From Thermomicrobium sp. CFH 73360 (GTDB taxonomy: Bacteria; Chloroflexota; Chloroflexia; Thermomicrobiales; Thermomicrobiaceae): a DNA stretch of 64,000 nt. The stretch covers positions 372,001-436,000 of the forward strand of contig NZ_JAMSLS010000003.1 of the NCBI RefSeq assembly GCF_023806465.1. Reading direction: 5' to 3'. The position numbers and the translations under genes are program-made. The notes below the pieces were generated by a model. The model searched no databases. It had not been told where the DNA came from and saw only the letters and a list, made by a program, of their open reading frames with translations. Each line of letters opens with the position of its first letter. Within the stretch, counting starts at the first letter, position 1. Shown here piece after piece: positions 17,402-24,523 of this stretch.

Positions 17402-17830
17402 TTAACAGACTCCGACGAGGACTGCGCGAGTGCAGACCACAGAGCGACTGTCGCCGCACCAGTTCGGCTGCGGCTGGCCACGGGAACACAGGCAACTCGA
17501 TGGACAGGGCGACGGCTGGCTTGACTGGCAGCAATCGATGTAGCGCACGATAAACGCGCGATTCCGTACCGGATCGTAGCAGCACGCATACCAAGACTTT
17601 GTGCCACTGCTCGTTCCTGGGGGGCAGGAAGAATCGCTGCCACCGCGGCAGGAACAAAGACAACCTTGCTGGTTACAACGGAACCATTCGGTGCAGCTTT
17701 GCGCGGAGACGGGCATTGGTGCTTTGAAGAACGTTGTCATCCCGATGAGACTCGCCGTTATCCTGCGGATCCAAGAACGCCGGGTGACCCGGGGCGCACG
17801 TTGACCGGGAGAGACGTCAGACCTGTCCAT
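17402..17830 (-). CDS. Methylamine-dehydrogenase light-chain-like (TTQ) protein, intact copy
   Basis: 142 residues with 16 Cys. A twin-arginine leader (TRRSWIRRITASL, cleavage probably after VSAQ) is followed by the family pattern GCLCSCRGG, SCPPGTS, KSWYACC, VRYIDCC and PNWC. In methylamine dehydrogenase, Trp57 and Trp108 are joined into tryptophan tryptophylquinone; the equivalents are Trp80 and Trp124. Asp99 matches the catalytic Asp76. The position of Asp32, which assists TTQ formation, appears to be Gln55. AGGAGG lies six bases before the ATG at 17830. A shared ECF-type promoter lies 36 bases upstream. Expected to pair with the downstream heavy chain outside the membrane; the amine substrate is unknown. 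Confidence 0.82.
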   Translation of the reverse strand: MDRSDVSPGQRAPRVTRRSWIRRITASLIGMTTFFKAPMPVSAQSCTEWFRCNQQGCLCSCRGGSDSSCPPGTSSGTKSWYACCYDPVRNRAFIVRYIDCCQSSQPSPCPSSCLCSRGQPQPNWCGDSRSVVCTRAVLVGVC

Positions 17831-17865
17831 CTGATGCCTCCTGATTTCCAATGTTCCCTTATTTC

Positions 17866-17893
17866 TGACGCTTAAAGGTTGACAAATCAGACA
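17866..17893 (-). promoter_or_regulatory. ECF-type promoter, light chain 1 operon
   Basis: Minus-strand TGTCTG (-35; 17888-17893), 17-base spacer, CGTCA (-10; 17866-17870). The flanks also match the site before heavy chain 3: CCTGTCTG and CGTCAGAAA are identical in both. The ATG follows about 36 bases after the -10. Confidence 0.75.
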
Positions 17894-18155
17894 GGCAAGG
17901 AGGATAGGCACGAAGTAAGGCTGTCCCGAGGAGATCGACTGCCAGAGTACCTGGAGAGCACACGTGGCGACAGGGTCGGCCCGACGCGTTCTCCTACGAC
18001 GTCAGAAGAGACTCAATGCACAGTCCGCTGATGGCGGAGGCGAACCGAACGCTCCCCGATAGGTGAGTGCGCCCAGTCGAACGAGGCTGTGCTTGACCCC
18101 GGCGACCCGCGGCGCGGTGATATGTATAAGGCAGTGTCGCGACCGGGCACGCGGT

Positions 18156-19457
18156 TCACGGCTCGCCCGTCATGAACGCTGGCCAGCCGAAGAGCGGCGC
18201 CGGGTAATCGAGCGCGAGGTTGCAGTGCAACGACCCGCTGAAGGTTCCGCTGCTGAGGTCGAGGTTCCGCAAGCAACCTTCCTTCGTGTTAATGAGGAAG
18301 GCCGTGCGTTGCTCAGTGTCTACGCCAACGAGCAGCCAGTTCCCTTCCGGAATGGTTGGTAACGGAAAAGTGGTCATCACGTGCCAGTTGCTGACGTCGA
18401 GAACCCAGAGCGACTTGCCCACAAGAACGAGGAGGTCTCCAATCAGGTACGGGCGACCGCTGACAACGAGGCGATCGGCGAGCGGTGGGCGGTGTTCTAC
18501 CAGTCTCAGGTTCCTGGGATCGATGATAAAGAGTTCGAGGTCATCGGTGACAATCAGTATGCGATTGTTCCAGAGTTGAGGCGTGAGGGCAGTGGAGAAG
18601 GTATTATGAGGACTCGAGGGGTTTTCGCCGAGCGGCTTGGCCTGCACAGACCAGCTTTCCAGCGGCAGCTCAGCCAGGACCGTCCCGTTTCTGGGATCAA
18701 GGGAAACAAGATTGGCAACTGTGTGGTGCGTGGTAGTGCGTAGGCTGTGGGCTAGCACAAGGATACGGTCGATTAGCGCGAGAAGCGAAACCGTTTGGCT
18801 TGAGGGAAGTGCATAGGCCCATGGTGCCCATTCTCCTGTTTGGAGGTCGAGCGCAGTAACCCACACCAGTTGGCTGTGGGTGCCGTCAGGGTAGGGGGTG
18901 GCCATGGACCAAAAGGCGATGGCAGCCCAGCGTCCGGTCGGCTCGCTGACCACCTCAAGGACAGTGGGGGTCTGACCCGCTGTTGCGGGATGCTGGGCAG
19001 CGAGAACGCGCGCGGGTGGAATGTCAGGGGTGATAGGGACGCTGCGCGCAACGGCCCAATCGGTCACGCGCCGGAGTTCAAGACTCGGGTACGTGGTCGC
19101 GTTCGATTCCAGCGGTGCGCGGTAGAGAAGTGCCTGTTGCCCTCCTGGGAGGAGATAGCCGCGGATGACCTCATTGGGCTCGGAGAAGGTGAAACGGTTG
19201 CGGACGGTGCCGGCCCGGGCATCGAGGAGTACGAGTCCAGTGTGTTGCACGGCAAGAGTGGAACTTGGTGCTTCTCCAACTGGCGCGAGGAGGAGCGGCG
19301 TACCCGCTTCGAGTGATCCGCTCGAAGCTCGATGGGTGGTCGAGAGCGGACGTAGGAAGAGCAGTGCTGCGAGAGCCAGCAGCAACACGATCACCACTGC
19401 GAGAACTCCTCGTGCACGTAGCCACAGAGACGGAGTGAGTGTGACGACTGCTTTCAT
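18156..19457 (-). CDS. Methylamine-dehydrogenase heavy-chain-like propeller, copy 2
   Basis: 433 residues: cytoplasmic tail, one N-terminal helix (VLAVVIVLLLALAALLFL) and a beta-propeller outside the membrane. It is paralogous to the other two heavy chains, sharing LVLLDARAGTVRNR, the WVTALDLQTGEWAPW blade and the C-terminal Cys pair GCLRNLDL ... LHCNLALDY. Without a MauE extension it ends soon after the last blade. GGGAGG stands seven bases before the ATG. The gene lies 41 bases after the broken light chain 2, in the order light-heavy, whereas copy 3 has heavy-light. If light chain 2 is dead, this subunit must pair with light chain 1 or be orphaned. Confidence 0.78.
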   Translation of the reverse strand: MKAVVTLTPSLWLRARGVLAVVIVLLLALAALLFLRPLSTTHRASSGSLEAGTPLLLAPVGEAPSSTLAVQHTGLVLLDARAGTVRNRFTFSEPNEVIRGYLLPGGQQALLYRAPLESNATTYPSLELRRVTDWAVARSVPITPDIPPARVLAAQHPATAGQTPTVLEVVSEPTGRWAAIAFWSMATPYPDGTHSQLVWVTALDLQTGEWAPWAYALPSSQTVSLLALIDRILVLAHSLRTTTHHTVANLVSLDPRNGTVLAELPLESWSVQAKPLGENPSSPHNTFSTALTPQLWNNRILIVTDDLELFIIDPRNLRLVEHRPPLADRLVVSGRPYLIGDLLVLVGKSLWVLDVSNWHVMTTFPLPTIPEGNWLLVGVDTEQRTAFLINTKEGCLRNLDLSSGTFSGSLHCNLALDYPAPLFGWPAFMTGEP

Positions 19458-19498
19458 CGAGTGCCTCCCGTCATGTCTTTCCTTGCTCTCACACGGCG

Positions 19499-19947
19499 CT
19501 AACACTGTGACCAGACCTGGGCGCGGGTGCAGTACGCTGCGTTGCTTTCTGAGTTCGGGCACCAGTTTTGGTTGGCCGGTGGCTGGCCACACCGCTGGTT
19601 GCAGTAACAGCCGGATGGACAGGTTGGTCGTGCGTTCCTCGCACCACAGCAGTCGAGGTAACGGATGAGCTACCAACGGCCACTCGCGTAACAGCAGACC
19701 CACTATGCGCCGCCTGGCGATGTTCCTGGTGGGCAGGCGGTATCGCTCCCGCCAAGGCAAGAGCACACAAGCAGCCACACATACCGCACCGGTGCCACTG
19801 GCCGCAGTTCGCCTGGGCAGAGAGGGGCAGATGATCGCTGAAGGTCGCCCCCATGGCCAGCAACACCACAGCCAGGCGCTGCACCCAGCTGCGCCGTGTG
19901 GAACGCTTTTCGGGGCTGGTGCCGATCGGAGCATGCCGGTGCGACAT
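19499..19947 (-). pseudogene. TTQ light-chain-like gene, copy 2, frameshifted with two TAG codons
   Basis: The first frame gives a twin-arginine leader (STRRSWVQRLAVVLLAM, then LSAQ) and the mature start ANCGQWHRCGMCGCLC. A two-base surplus in TTGTGTGCTC then shifts the frame. The continuation reads CSCLGGSDTACPPGTS, RYLDCC, CYCNQRCGQ and QNWCPNS, ending in VWSQC. This second part holds two in-frame TAG codons. Aligned with copy 3 (GAWYVCC and FWLIRY), both TAGs fall where copy 3 has Trp; the first coincides with the TTQ-forming Trp. Each would arise from TGG by one G-to-A change. Most likely a recent pseudogene. It retains an ECF-type promoter. Confidence 0.75.
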
Positions 19948-19977
19948 CGGAAAAGTTCTCCCTAGCCCTGTCTGGTA

Positions 19978-20005
19978 TGACGTCCGTGAGCTTGCGCAGC
20001 AGACA
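19978..20005 (-). promoter_or_regulatory. ECF-type promoter, light chain 2/heavy chain 2 unit
   Basis: Minus-strand TGTCTG (20000-20005), 17-base spacer, CGTCA (19978-19982), about 30 bases before the light chain 2 ATG. It has the same core and spacing as the two other sites in the cluster. Confidence 0.7.
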
Positions 20006-20122
20006 ATGCCGGTTGCTCTCAGTGCTTCGCGACCGAACCTAGTGGGGAAAAAGAGGTTCTTTCCAGTGGAGTTCGACGGAACTGCACGGGTGAGGTTGAC
20101 GGGTGTCGTTCGTCGTGCCTGA

Positions 20123-20480
20123 TCAACAGGTTGCCCAAATCTGGGTCTGGGTACAGACGGCACAGTAGCCGGTTGGACACCAGTGTGGTTGGGGGCAACC
20201 GTTTCGGCAGACACAAGAGAAGGGGTAGCCGCTCAGGGGATCCGGGCAGGACGTCTCGCCTGGCTGCCTGGGACGACAGCAATCACGATACCGGATGAGC
20301 CAGAAGCGGCCTTGCGTGTCGCGGCAGCAGACGTACCACGCGCCTCTGGGCGAGCTTCCCGGCGGACAAGCTGTGTCACCACCGCCCCGGCAAGAGCAGC
20401 GACAGCCGCAGGTTGACAAGTGCAGTGGCGAGGGCGCTCAAGGTACCGAGCAGGGTAGTGCGCCGGCTCAATCTTGTCAT
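20123..20480 (-). pseudogene. TTQ light-chain-like gene, copy 3, N-terminal deletion and frameshift
   Basis: An ATG at 20480, overlapping the heavy chain 3 stop as ATGA and preceded by GGAGGG, begins a short twin-arginine leader (MTRLSRRTTLLGTLSALATA). That frame stops soon after. The light-chain body is in another frame: TCGCRCSCRGG, ACPPGSS, AWYVCC, RYRDCC and PHWCPTG, including both TTQ Trp and the catalytic Asp. Compared with copy 1, the mature N-terminal block with its first two Cys (CTEWFRC) is missing. A TTG at 20419 could restart translation but would give no export signal. Probably non-functional, but the body is well conserved. Confidence 0.7.
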
Positions 20481-21697
20481 CCGATCCCTCCGGCCACAGC
20501 GAACCGGCGCTCGTAGAGATTCGTGTCGAGACCACAGAGGAGCTGCTCGATCTCTCCCTGGAACGGAACACGGACCAGGCAGCCGGGAAGGCCATTGGAG
20601 AGGAGCAACAGCGCAACGTGCTCGTCAGGCAGGAAGGTGACGAGCTCGGCTGTCCAGTCTGTTGGGAGGGAACGGCGGGCGACAATTTGCCCGCTGACGA
20701 GGTCGGCTTGGATCAACTCAGAGGTCTGCGTGAGCGCGACGAGACGCTCGGTCGTCAACCACACGTTTGCTCCCTGAGCCAGGATGGTCGGACTGAGCGG
20801 AAGAACTTGACGAGTCACCTCGAGTGTCTCTGGATCGACGACGAACACTGCCAGCTGCTCAGTGGCGACCAGCAGCTGGTCACCGAAGGAACGGACTGCG
20901 GCGATGCGCGGGTGACGTCCCCCTTCAGCGGCAGAGAAATGCGCTGGCGAAACGGCAGGAAGTGCCAACTGGCCCTGCACCTGGCCGGTCGTTGGATCGA
21001 GCGCGAGGAGCGTCCCAGGAGAGAGCGGTTGGGGCGTGGCGGCAATGGGGCTACCGGCCAGGAACAGCTTTTCGGGAGTCGGAACGATGTAGACCCAGTC
21101 GGTGCCAGGAAGGGGGTGAATCCAAGGCAACCAAGTGCCTTGCTGCAGGTCGATGGCAGTGACCCAGAGGATCCAAGGGGGAGTGTCCAGAAAGGCTGGA
21201 TCAGGGTGCTCGCCCATGGAGACGAAACCGACAGCGGCATAGCGTCCAGTGGGATCAACTTCCAAGGTGACCGGTCGTGGCTTAGCCCGTGGCACATCAG
21301 GGTGGTAGGTCGCAAGTTGGTGCAGGTTCGGGAGTTGGTTATCGAGAGGCAAACGATAGGCGACTACCCAGTCGGCGAGCCGGTAGACAATGAGTGCATC
21401 GTCGGTCGCAGTGACCACCTGTTGGCCATTGGCACTAGCAGCTAAGAGGGCGGCGCTCCCTGGATGTTGGGATACGACGGTCCCGGTGTACGGATCGATG
21501 GCAATGAATGTGGAGTTCGTCTGGGCCAGGACTATGGGCTTCGTTGTTTTTGGCTGCTCGGTCCAGCTGCCAAGCGTCCATTGCTCACCACGGTTCGTGA
21601 GCCAGAGAAGGGTTGTGAGGAACGCCAGGACACTGAGCCCGAGCGTGACCAGGCGAAGGTGGCGCGGTTGACGCATGGTATCCACGACAAGGCTCAT
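20477..21697 (-). CDS. Methylamine-dehydrogenase heavy-chain-like propeller, copy 3
   Basis: 406 residues: one N-terminal helix (LVTLGLSVLAFLTTLLWL) then a beta-propeller. Shared paralogue blocks include FIAIDPYTGTVVSQ, ILWVTAIDLQQGTWLPW and the C-terminal Cys pair GCLVRVPF ... QLLCGLD. AAAGGAG lies eight bases before the ATG. It heads its own unit behind the strongest copy of the ECF-type promoter and its stop overlaps the light chain 3 start. Known heavy chains of the family are periplasmic; here a membrane anchor would keep the enzyme at the cell surface, reasonable for a bacterium without a classical outer membrane. Confidence 0.78.
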   Translation of the reverse strand: MSLVVDTMRQPRHLRLVTLGLSVLAFLTTLLWLTNRGEQWTLGSWTEQPKTTKPIVLAQTNSTFIAIDPYTGTVVSQHPGSAALLAASANGQQVVTATDDALIVYRLADWVVAYRLPLDNQLPNLHQLATYHPDVPRAKPRPVTLEVDPTGRYAAVGFVSMGEHPDPAFLDTPPWILWVTAIDLQQGTWLPWIHPLPGTDWVYIVPTPEKLFLAGSPIAATPQPLSPGTLLALDPTTGQVQGQLALPAVSPAHFSAAEGGRHPRIAAVRSFGDQLLVATEQLAVFVVDPETLEVTRQVLPLSPTILAQGANVWLTTERLVALTQTSELIQADLVSGQIVARRSLPTDWTAELVTFLPDEHVALLLLSNGLPGCLVRVPFQGEIEQLLCGLDTNLYERRFAVAGGIG

Positions 21698-21745
21698 CAG
21701 GACTGCTCCTTTGAGACTGCCTGTCGCCTAACCTTTCACTCTTTC

Positions 21746-21773
21746 TGACGTCTTTCGTGGCCTTGAGCAGACA
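21746..21773 (-). promoter_or_regulatory. ECF-type promoter, heavy chain 3 unit
   Basis: Minus-strand TGTCTG (21768-21773), 17-base spacer, CGTCA (21746-21750), about 48 bases before the ATG. The eight-base -35 block and nine-base -10 block are identical to those at 17.9 kb although the spacers differ, which argues for a conserved site rather than a copied region. Confidence 0.75.
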
Positions 21774-21779
21774 GGTCAC

Positions 21780-22323
21780 CAGGTTGTTTTTCCTGAGGCG
21801 CGTGTGGCGCATCTTGTCGAGCTCAGGTGCATGCTGATTGATTGTTGCTCGGTGTCACGTGCAGACCCATCATGGGATTCCCATAGCAAGAATGGAACGA
21901 CGGTACGTGGAATACAAGGGTGGACGCCTCGACAAGAGTAGTGACTGGTGTTGCTTTCATGGCATGCCGGGGTGCAGTGGCAATCGAGCGCTGATATTAA
22001 GGAGAGGTCGGCGTTCCCTGCGGGCGTTCACTCCGGTCGAAAGCGGAAGACCCTGTGATGGAAGAGCGATATTTGGGAAAGGAACAGCTCGTTGTGCGTG
22101 CTTGCGTCCAACGGGCTGCTGACGCTGGTGATGCAGCCAGCCTCTCTGGTGGGATGGAGAGGCGGGGGAACGCTGGTGCTTGCAGGGGCCTGACCGCGTC
22201 ATTGCTGACCTTGTTGAAGAGCTTTACACCGGAGTGATCATGCGGTAAAGGTAGCGTTGGGCGTTCCAGCTTCGTCAAGGAACGTCCAGCTTCGTCAAGT
22301 GATGTGGGTGGAGGAGGACGGCA
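21780..22323. other. Divergent intergenic region
   Basis: About 540 bases separate the TTQ-like cluster (minus) from citrate synthase (plus). No open frame here resembles a known family. At 22266-22299 CCAGCTTCGTCAAG occurs twice with a 20-base period, just before the citrate synthase ribosome-binding site. The citrate synthase promoter must lie here but I cannot pick a clear one. Confidence 0.5.
22266..22299. repeat. Tandem direct repeat before citrate synthase
   Basis: CCAGCTTCGTCAAG at 22266-22279 and 22286-22299, 20 bases apart, so both lie on the same face of the helix. It sits 25-60 bases upstream of the start codon and could be a regulator site. Confidence 0.5.
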
Positions 22324-23436
22324 ATGGTGGCTCGCGGTCTGGAAGGGGTCGTGGCAGGAACCACACGGCTCAGCTCGATCATCGATGGCACATTGGCCTA
22401 TGGGGGGATTGAGATCGACGAGCTGGCTGCCGAGGCGTCCTACGAAGAGGTAGTCTACCTGCTGTACTACGGGGAACTTCCGACGCGTGCGCAGTTAGCG
22501 GGGCTCCAGCAGCAACTCGCGGCGCAACGTGCGTTGCCGGACGGTGTTGTTCAACTGTTGGCTCGGGCGCCACGGGCGGTGCCGATGGATCTTTTGAGGA
22601 CGGCAGTGTCGGCACTTGCCTGGTACGAGGAGGATCCGGATACCGTCGCGCGGGAGGCTGCTGTTGCTAAGGGGCTGCGTTTGGTGGCGCAGGTGCCAAC
22701 GATTGTGGCCACGATTGCTCGTCTGCGTCGCGGCCTCGAGCCGGTGGTGCCGCCAGTTGACGAACTGAGCACCGCTCGGGCGTTCTTACGCACGTTGCAT
22801 GACCGTGAGCCGAGCGAGCTCGAAGTGGAGGCAATGAACAAGATTCTGGTGCTCCACGCAGACCACGAGTTCAACGCTTCAACCTTCACCGCACGCGTGG
22901 TCGCAGCAACACTGGCGGATATGCATGCGGCGGTCACGGCGGCGATCGCGGCGTTGAAGGGACCGTTGCATGGTGGTGCCAATGCGGCGGTCATGCAGAT
23001 GTTGGAAGAGATAGGGACACTTGACCAGGTGGAGCCCTACATTAAGGAAAAGCTGGCGCGGAAAGAACGGATCATGGGCTTTGGGCACCGCGTGTATAAG
23101 GGCGAGGATCCGCGGGCGAAGTGGCTACGCGATCTCTCGCGACGGCTTGGTGCGGCACGGGGTGACGTGCGCTGGTATGAGCTTTCGATTGCCATTGCCG
23201 ACGTGATGGCACGGGAGAAGGGGTTGTTCCCCAACGTTGATTTCTATGCGGCGTCGGTTTACCACTATCTCGGGATCGAGAAGGAGCTCATGACGCCGGT
23301 CTTCGCCGCAAGCCGCATTAGCGGGTGGACAGCGCACATTTTGGAACAGCAGGCAGACAACCGTCTGATTCGACCGCGTGCGGAGTATGTGGGGCCGACC
23401 AATCGGCATTTTGTGCCGATCGATCAGCGTGGATAG
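22324..23436 (+). CDS. gltA: Citrate synthase / 2-methylcitrate synthase family
   Basis: Condenses acetyl-CoA with oxaloacetate, entry to the TCA cycle; a propionyl-CoA-using methylcitrate role cannot be excluded. 370 residues, the short form common outside proteobacteria. The catalytic residues are in LHADHEFNAS (His), MGFGHRVYKGEDPR (His) and FPNVDFYAA (Asp). GGAGGAGG stands upstream of the ATG. It is a single-gene unit followed by an inverted repeat. Confidence 0.93.
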   Translation: MVARGLEGVVAGTTRLSSIIDGTLAYGGIEIDELAAEASYEEVVYLLYYGELPTRAQLAGLQQQLAAQRALPDGVVQLLARAPRAVPMDLLRTAVSALAWYEEDPDTVAREAAVAKGLRLVAQVPTIVATIARLRRGLEPVVPPVDELSTARAFLRTLHDREPSELEVEAMNKILVLHADHEFNASTFTARVVAATLADMHAAVTAAIAALKGPLHGGANAAVMQMLEEIGTLDQVEPYIKEKLARKERIMGFGHRVYKGEDPRAKWLRDLSRRLGAARGDVRWYELSIAIADVMAREKGLFPNVDFYAASVYHYLGIEKELMTPVFAASRISGWTAHILEQQADNRLIRPRAEYVGPTNRHFVPIDQRG

Positions 23437-23454
23437 GAGACGTCTTGCGATCCA

Positions 23455-23488
23455 TGCCGGTGAGGAGGGCTAACCCGCCTCACCGGCA
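23455..23488 (+). terminator. Hairpin after citrate synthase
   Basis: TGCCGGTGAGG (23455-23465) and CCTCACCGGCA (23478-23488) form a perfect 11-base stem with a 12-base loop, 19 bases after the stop. No U tract follows, so it may act as an RNA-stabilising or factor-dependent terminator. Confidence 0.5.
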
Positions 23489-23555
23489 GAGAAGCTGTCT
23501 GCAGCGCGAGTCCTGCTTGTCCTGCGCGCCCGCGCGTTTCCCCGGCATCCTTCTA

Positions 23556-23572
23556 CGCCTCGTCCCGAGGCG
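23556..23572. promoter_or_regulatory. Short palindrome beside a TATAGT box
   Basis: CGCCTCG and CGAGGCG flank three bases, immediately followed by TATAGT (23574-23579) and then the GTG of the ATPase gene at 23587. The -10-like hexamer so close to the start suggests a leaderless transcript with an operator over the promoter. Confidence 0.4.
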
Positions 23573-23586
23573 GTATAGTTGGGGGC

Positions 23587-24495
23587 GTGGAACGACGGTG
23601 GCGCTTTCGCGAAGATGATGTTGCGCCTTTCCCCTCAACCGACTGGTGGGGAAGGTTTGGTGTTGGCTCTGGGAGTGACTTGTCCCTGGTCGATCTGGTC
23701 CGACTCGGGAGTCTTGATGCCGCGACCGCTGCCTTCCTCTGGATGACGCTCGAGCAGCGGGCGACGGTTCTCGTTGCCGCACGCGAACACGGAGCGGGGA
23801 AGACAACACTCCTGAGTGCGCTGGTGGAGTTACTTCCGCCCGAGACGAAGCGGTATTACCTGCGTGGCTGGTACGAGCGCTTTGACTTTGTCACAACCCA
23901 CAATCCTGGCACGACGTACCTCCTCGTCAATGAGATTAGTGACCACTTACCGATCTATCTCTGGGGGAGAGGGGTACGACGGGTTTTTGCCCTCGTGGCC
24001 GAGGGTTGGCGTCTGGGAGCGACCGTGCATGCGCAAGGCGCGGAAGAGGTGTTCTCGTTGTTGCAAGGCTTTCCTCTGGAGGTGCCTCCTGAACACCTAC
24101 GCGCCATCGATGTGGTCGTGACGCTTGGGATGGGTATCGGGAATGAAGGCTTACTTCGTCGCGTTGTTTGCGTCGAGGCTGTCCGAGTGCGTGGAGCCGA
24201 ACTTGCGACGCATGTACTGGCCAGACGTGAAACCCTGCGGTCATCCTTGGCAGTCTATCCGGCTGCGTTCCTGGCGACGCTGACAGAACGTTTTGGTCTG
24301 TCCCTTGAAGAGGCGAGCCGTCAGCTGGCCTGGCGGCAGCGGCAACTGGCCCGATGGGTGACCGAGGGGATTCGGGGATTGGACGCCTTCCGGGCGGTGC
24401 TCGCAGAACTTCGTGCCCGTAAGTTAACAGAAGAAGTTGACGGGGCCTACGAGGAGAGTAGGATTGAGGGGACACCAGAGGCGAACCAGAGATGA
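23587..24495 (+). CDS. P-loop ATPase of the secretion (VirB11/CpaF/GspE-like) type
   Basis: 302 residues. Walker A is AREHGAGKTTLL (about residues 60-70), an acidic Walker B-like strand is TYLLVNEIS, and GATVHAQGAEEVFSLLQ matches the Thr-x-His-Ala segment of CpaF/GspE ATPases. The large N-terminal domain of those proteins is absent, and no pilus or secretion genes are nearby, so a role in machinery assembly is uncertain. The start is GTG. It lies 28 bases upstream of a MoxR ATPase gene and precedes a VWA protein; the three probably form a unit. Confidence 0.72.
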   Translation: MERRWRFREDDVAPFPSTDWWGRFGVGSGSDLSLVDLVRLGSLDAATAAFLWMTLEQRATVLVAAREHGAGKTTLLSALVELLPPETKRYYLRGWYERFDFVTTHNPGTTYLLVNEISDHLPIYLWGRGVRRVFALVAEGWRLGATVHAQGAEEVFSLLQGFPLEVPPEHLRAIDVVVTLGMGIGNEGLLRRVVCVEAVRVRGAELATHVLARRETLRSSLAVYPAAFLATLTERFGLSLEEASRQLAWRQRQLARWVTEGIRGLDAFRAVLAELRARKLTEEVDGAYEESRIEGTPEANQR

Positions 24496-24523
24496 AACAA
24501 GCGCACGGAGGTCGAGGGTTAGG

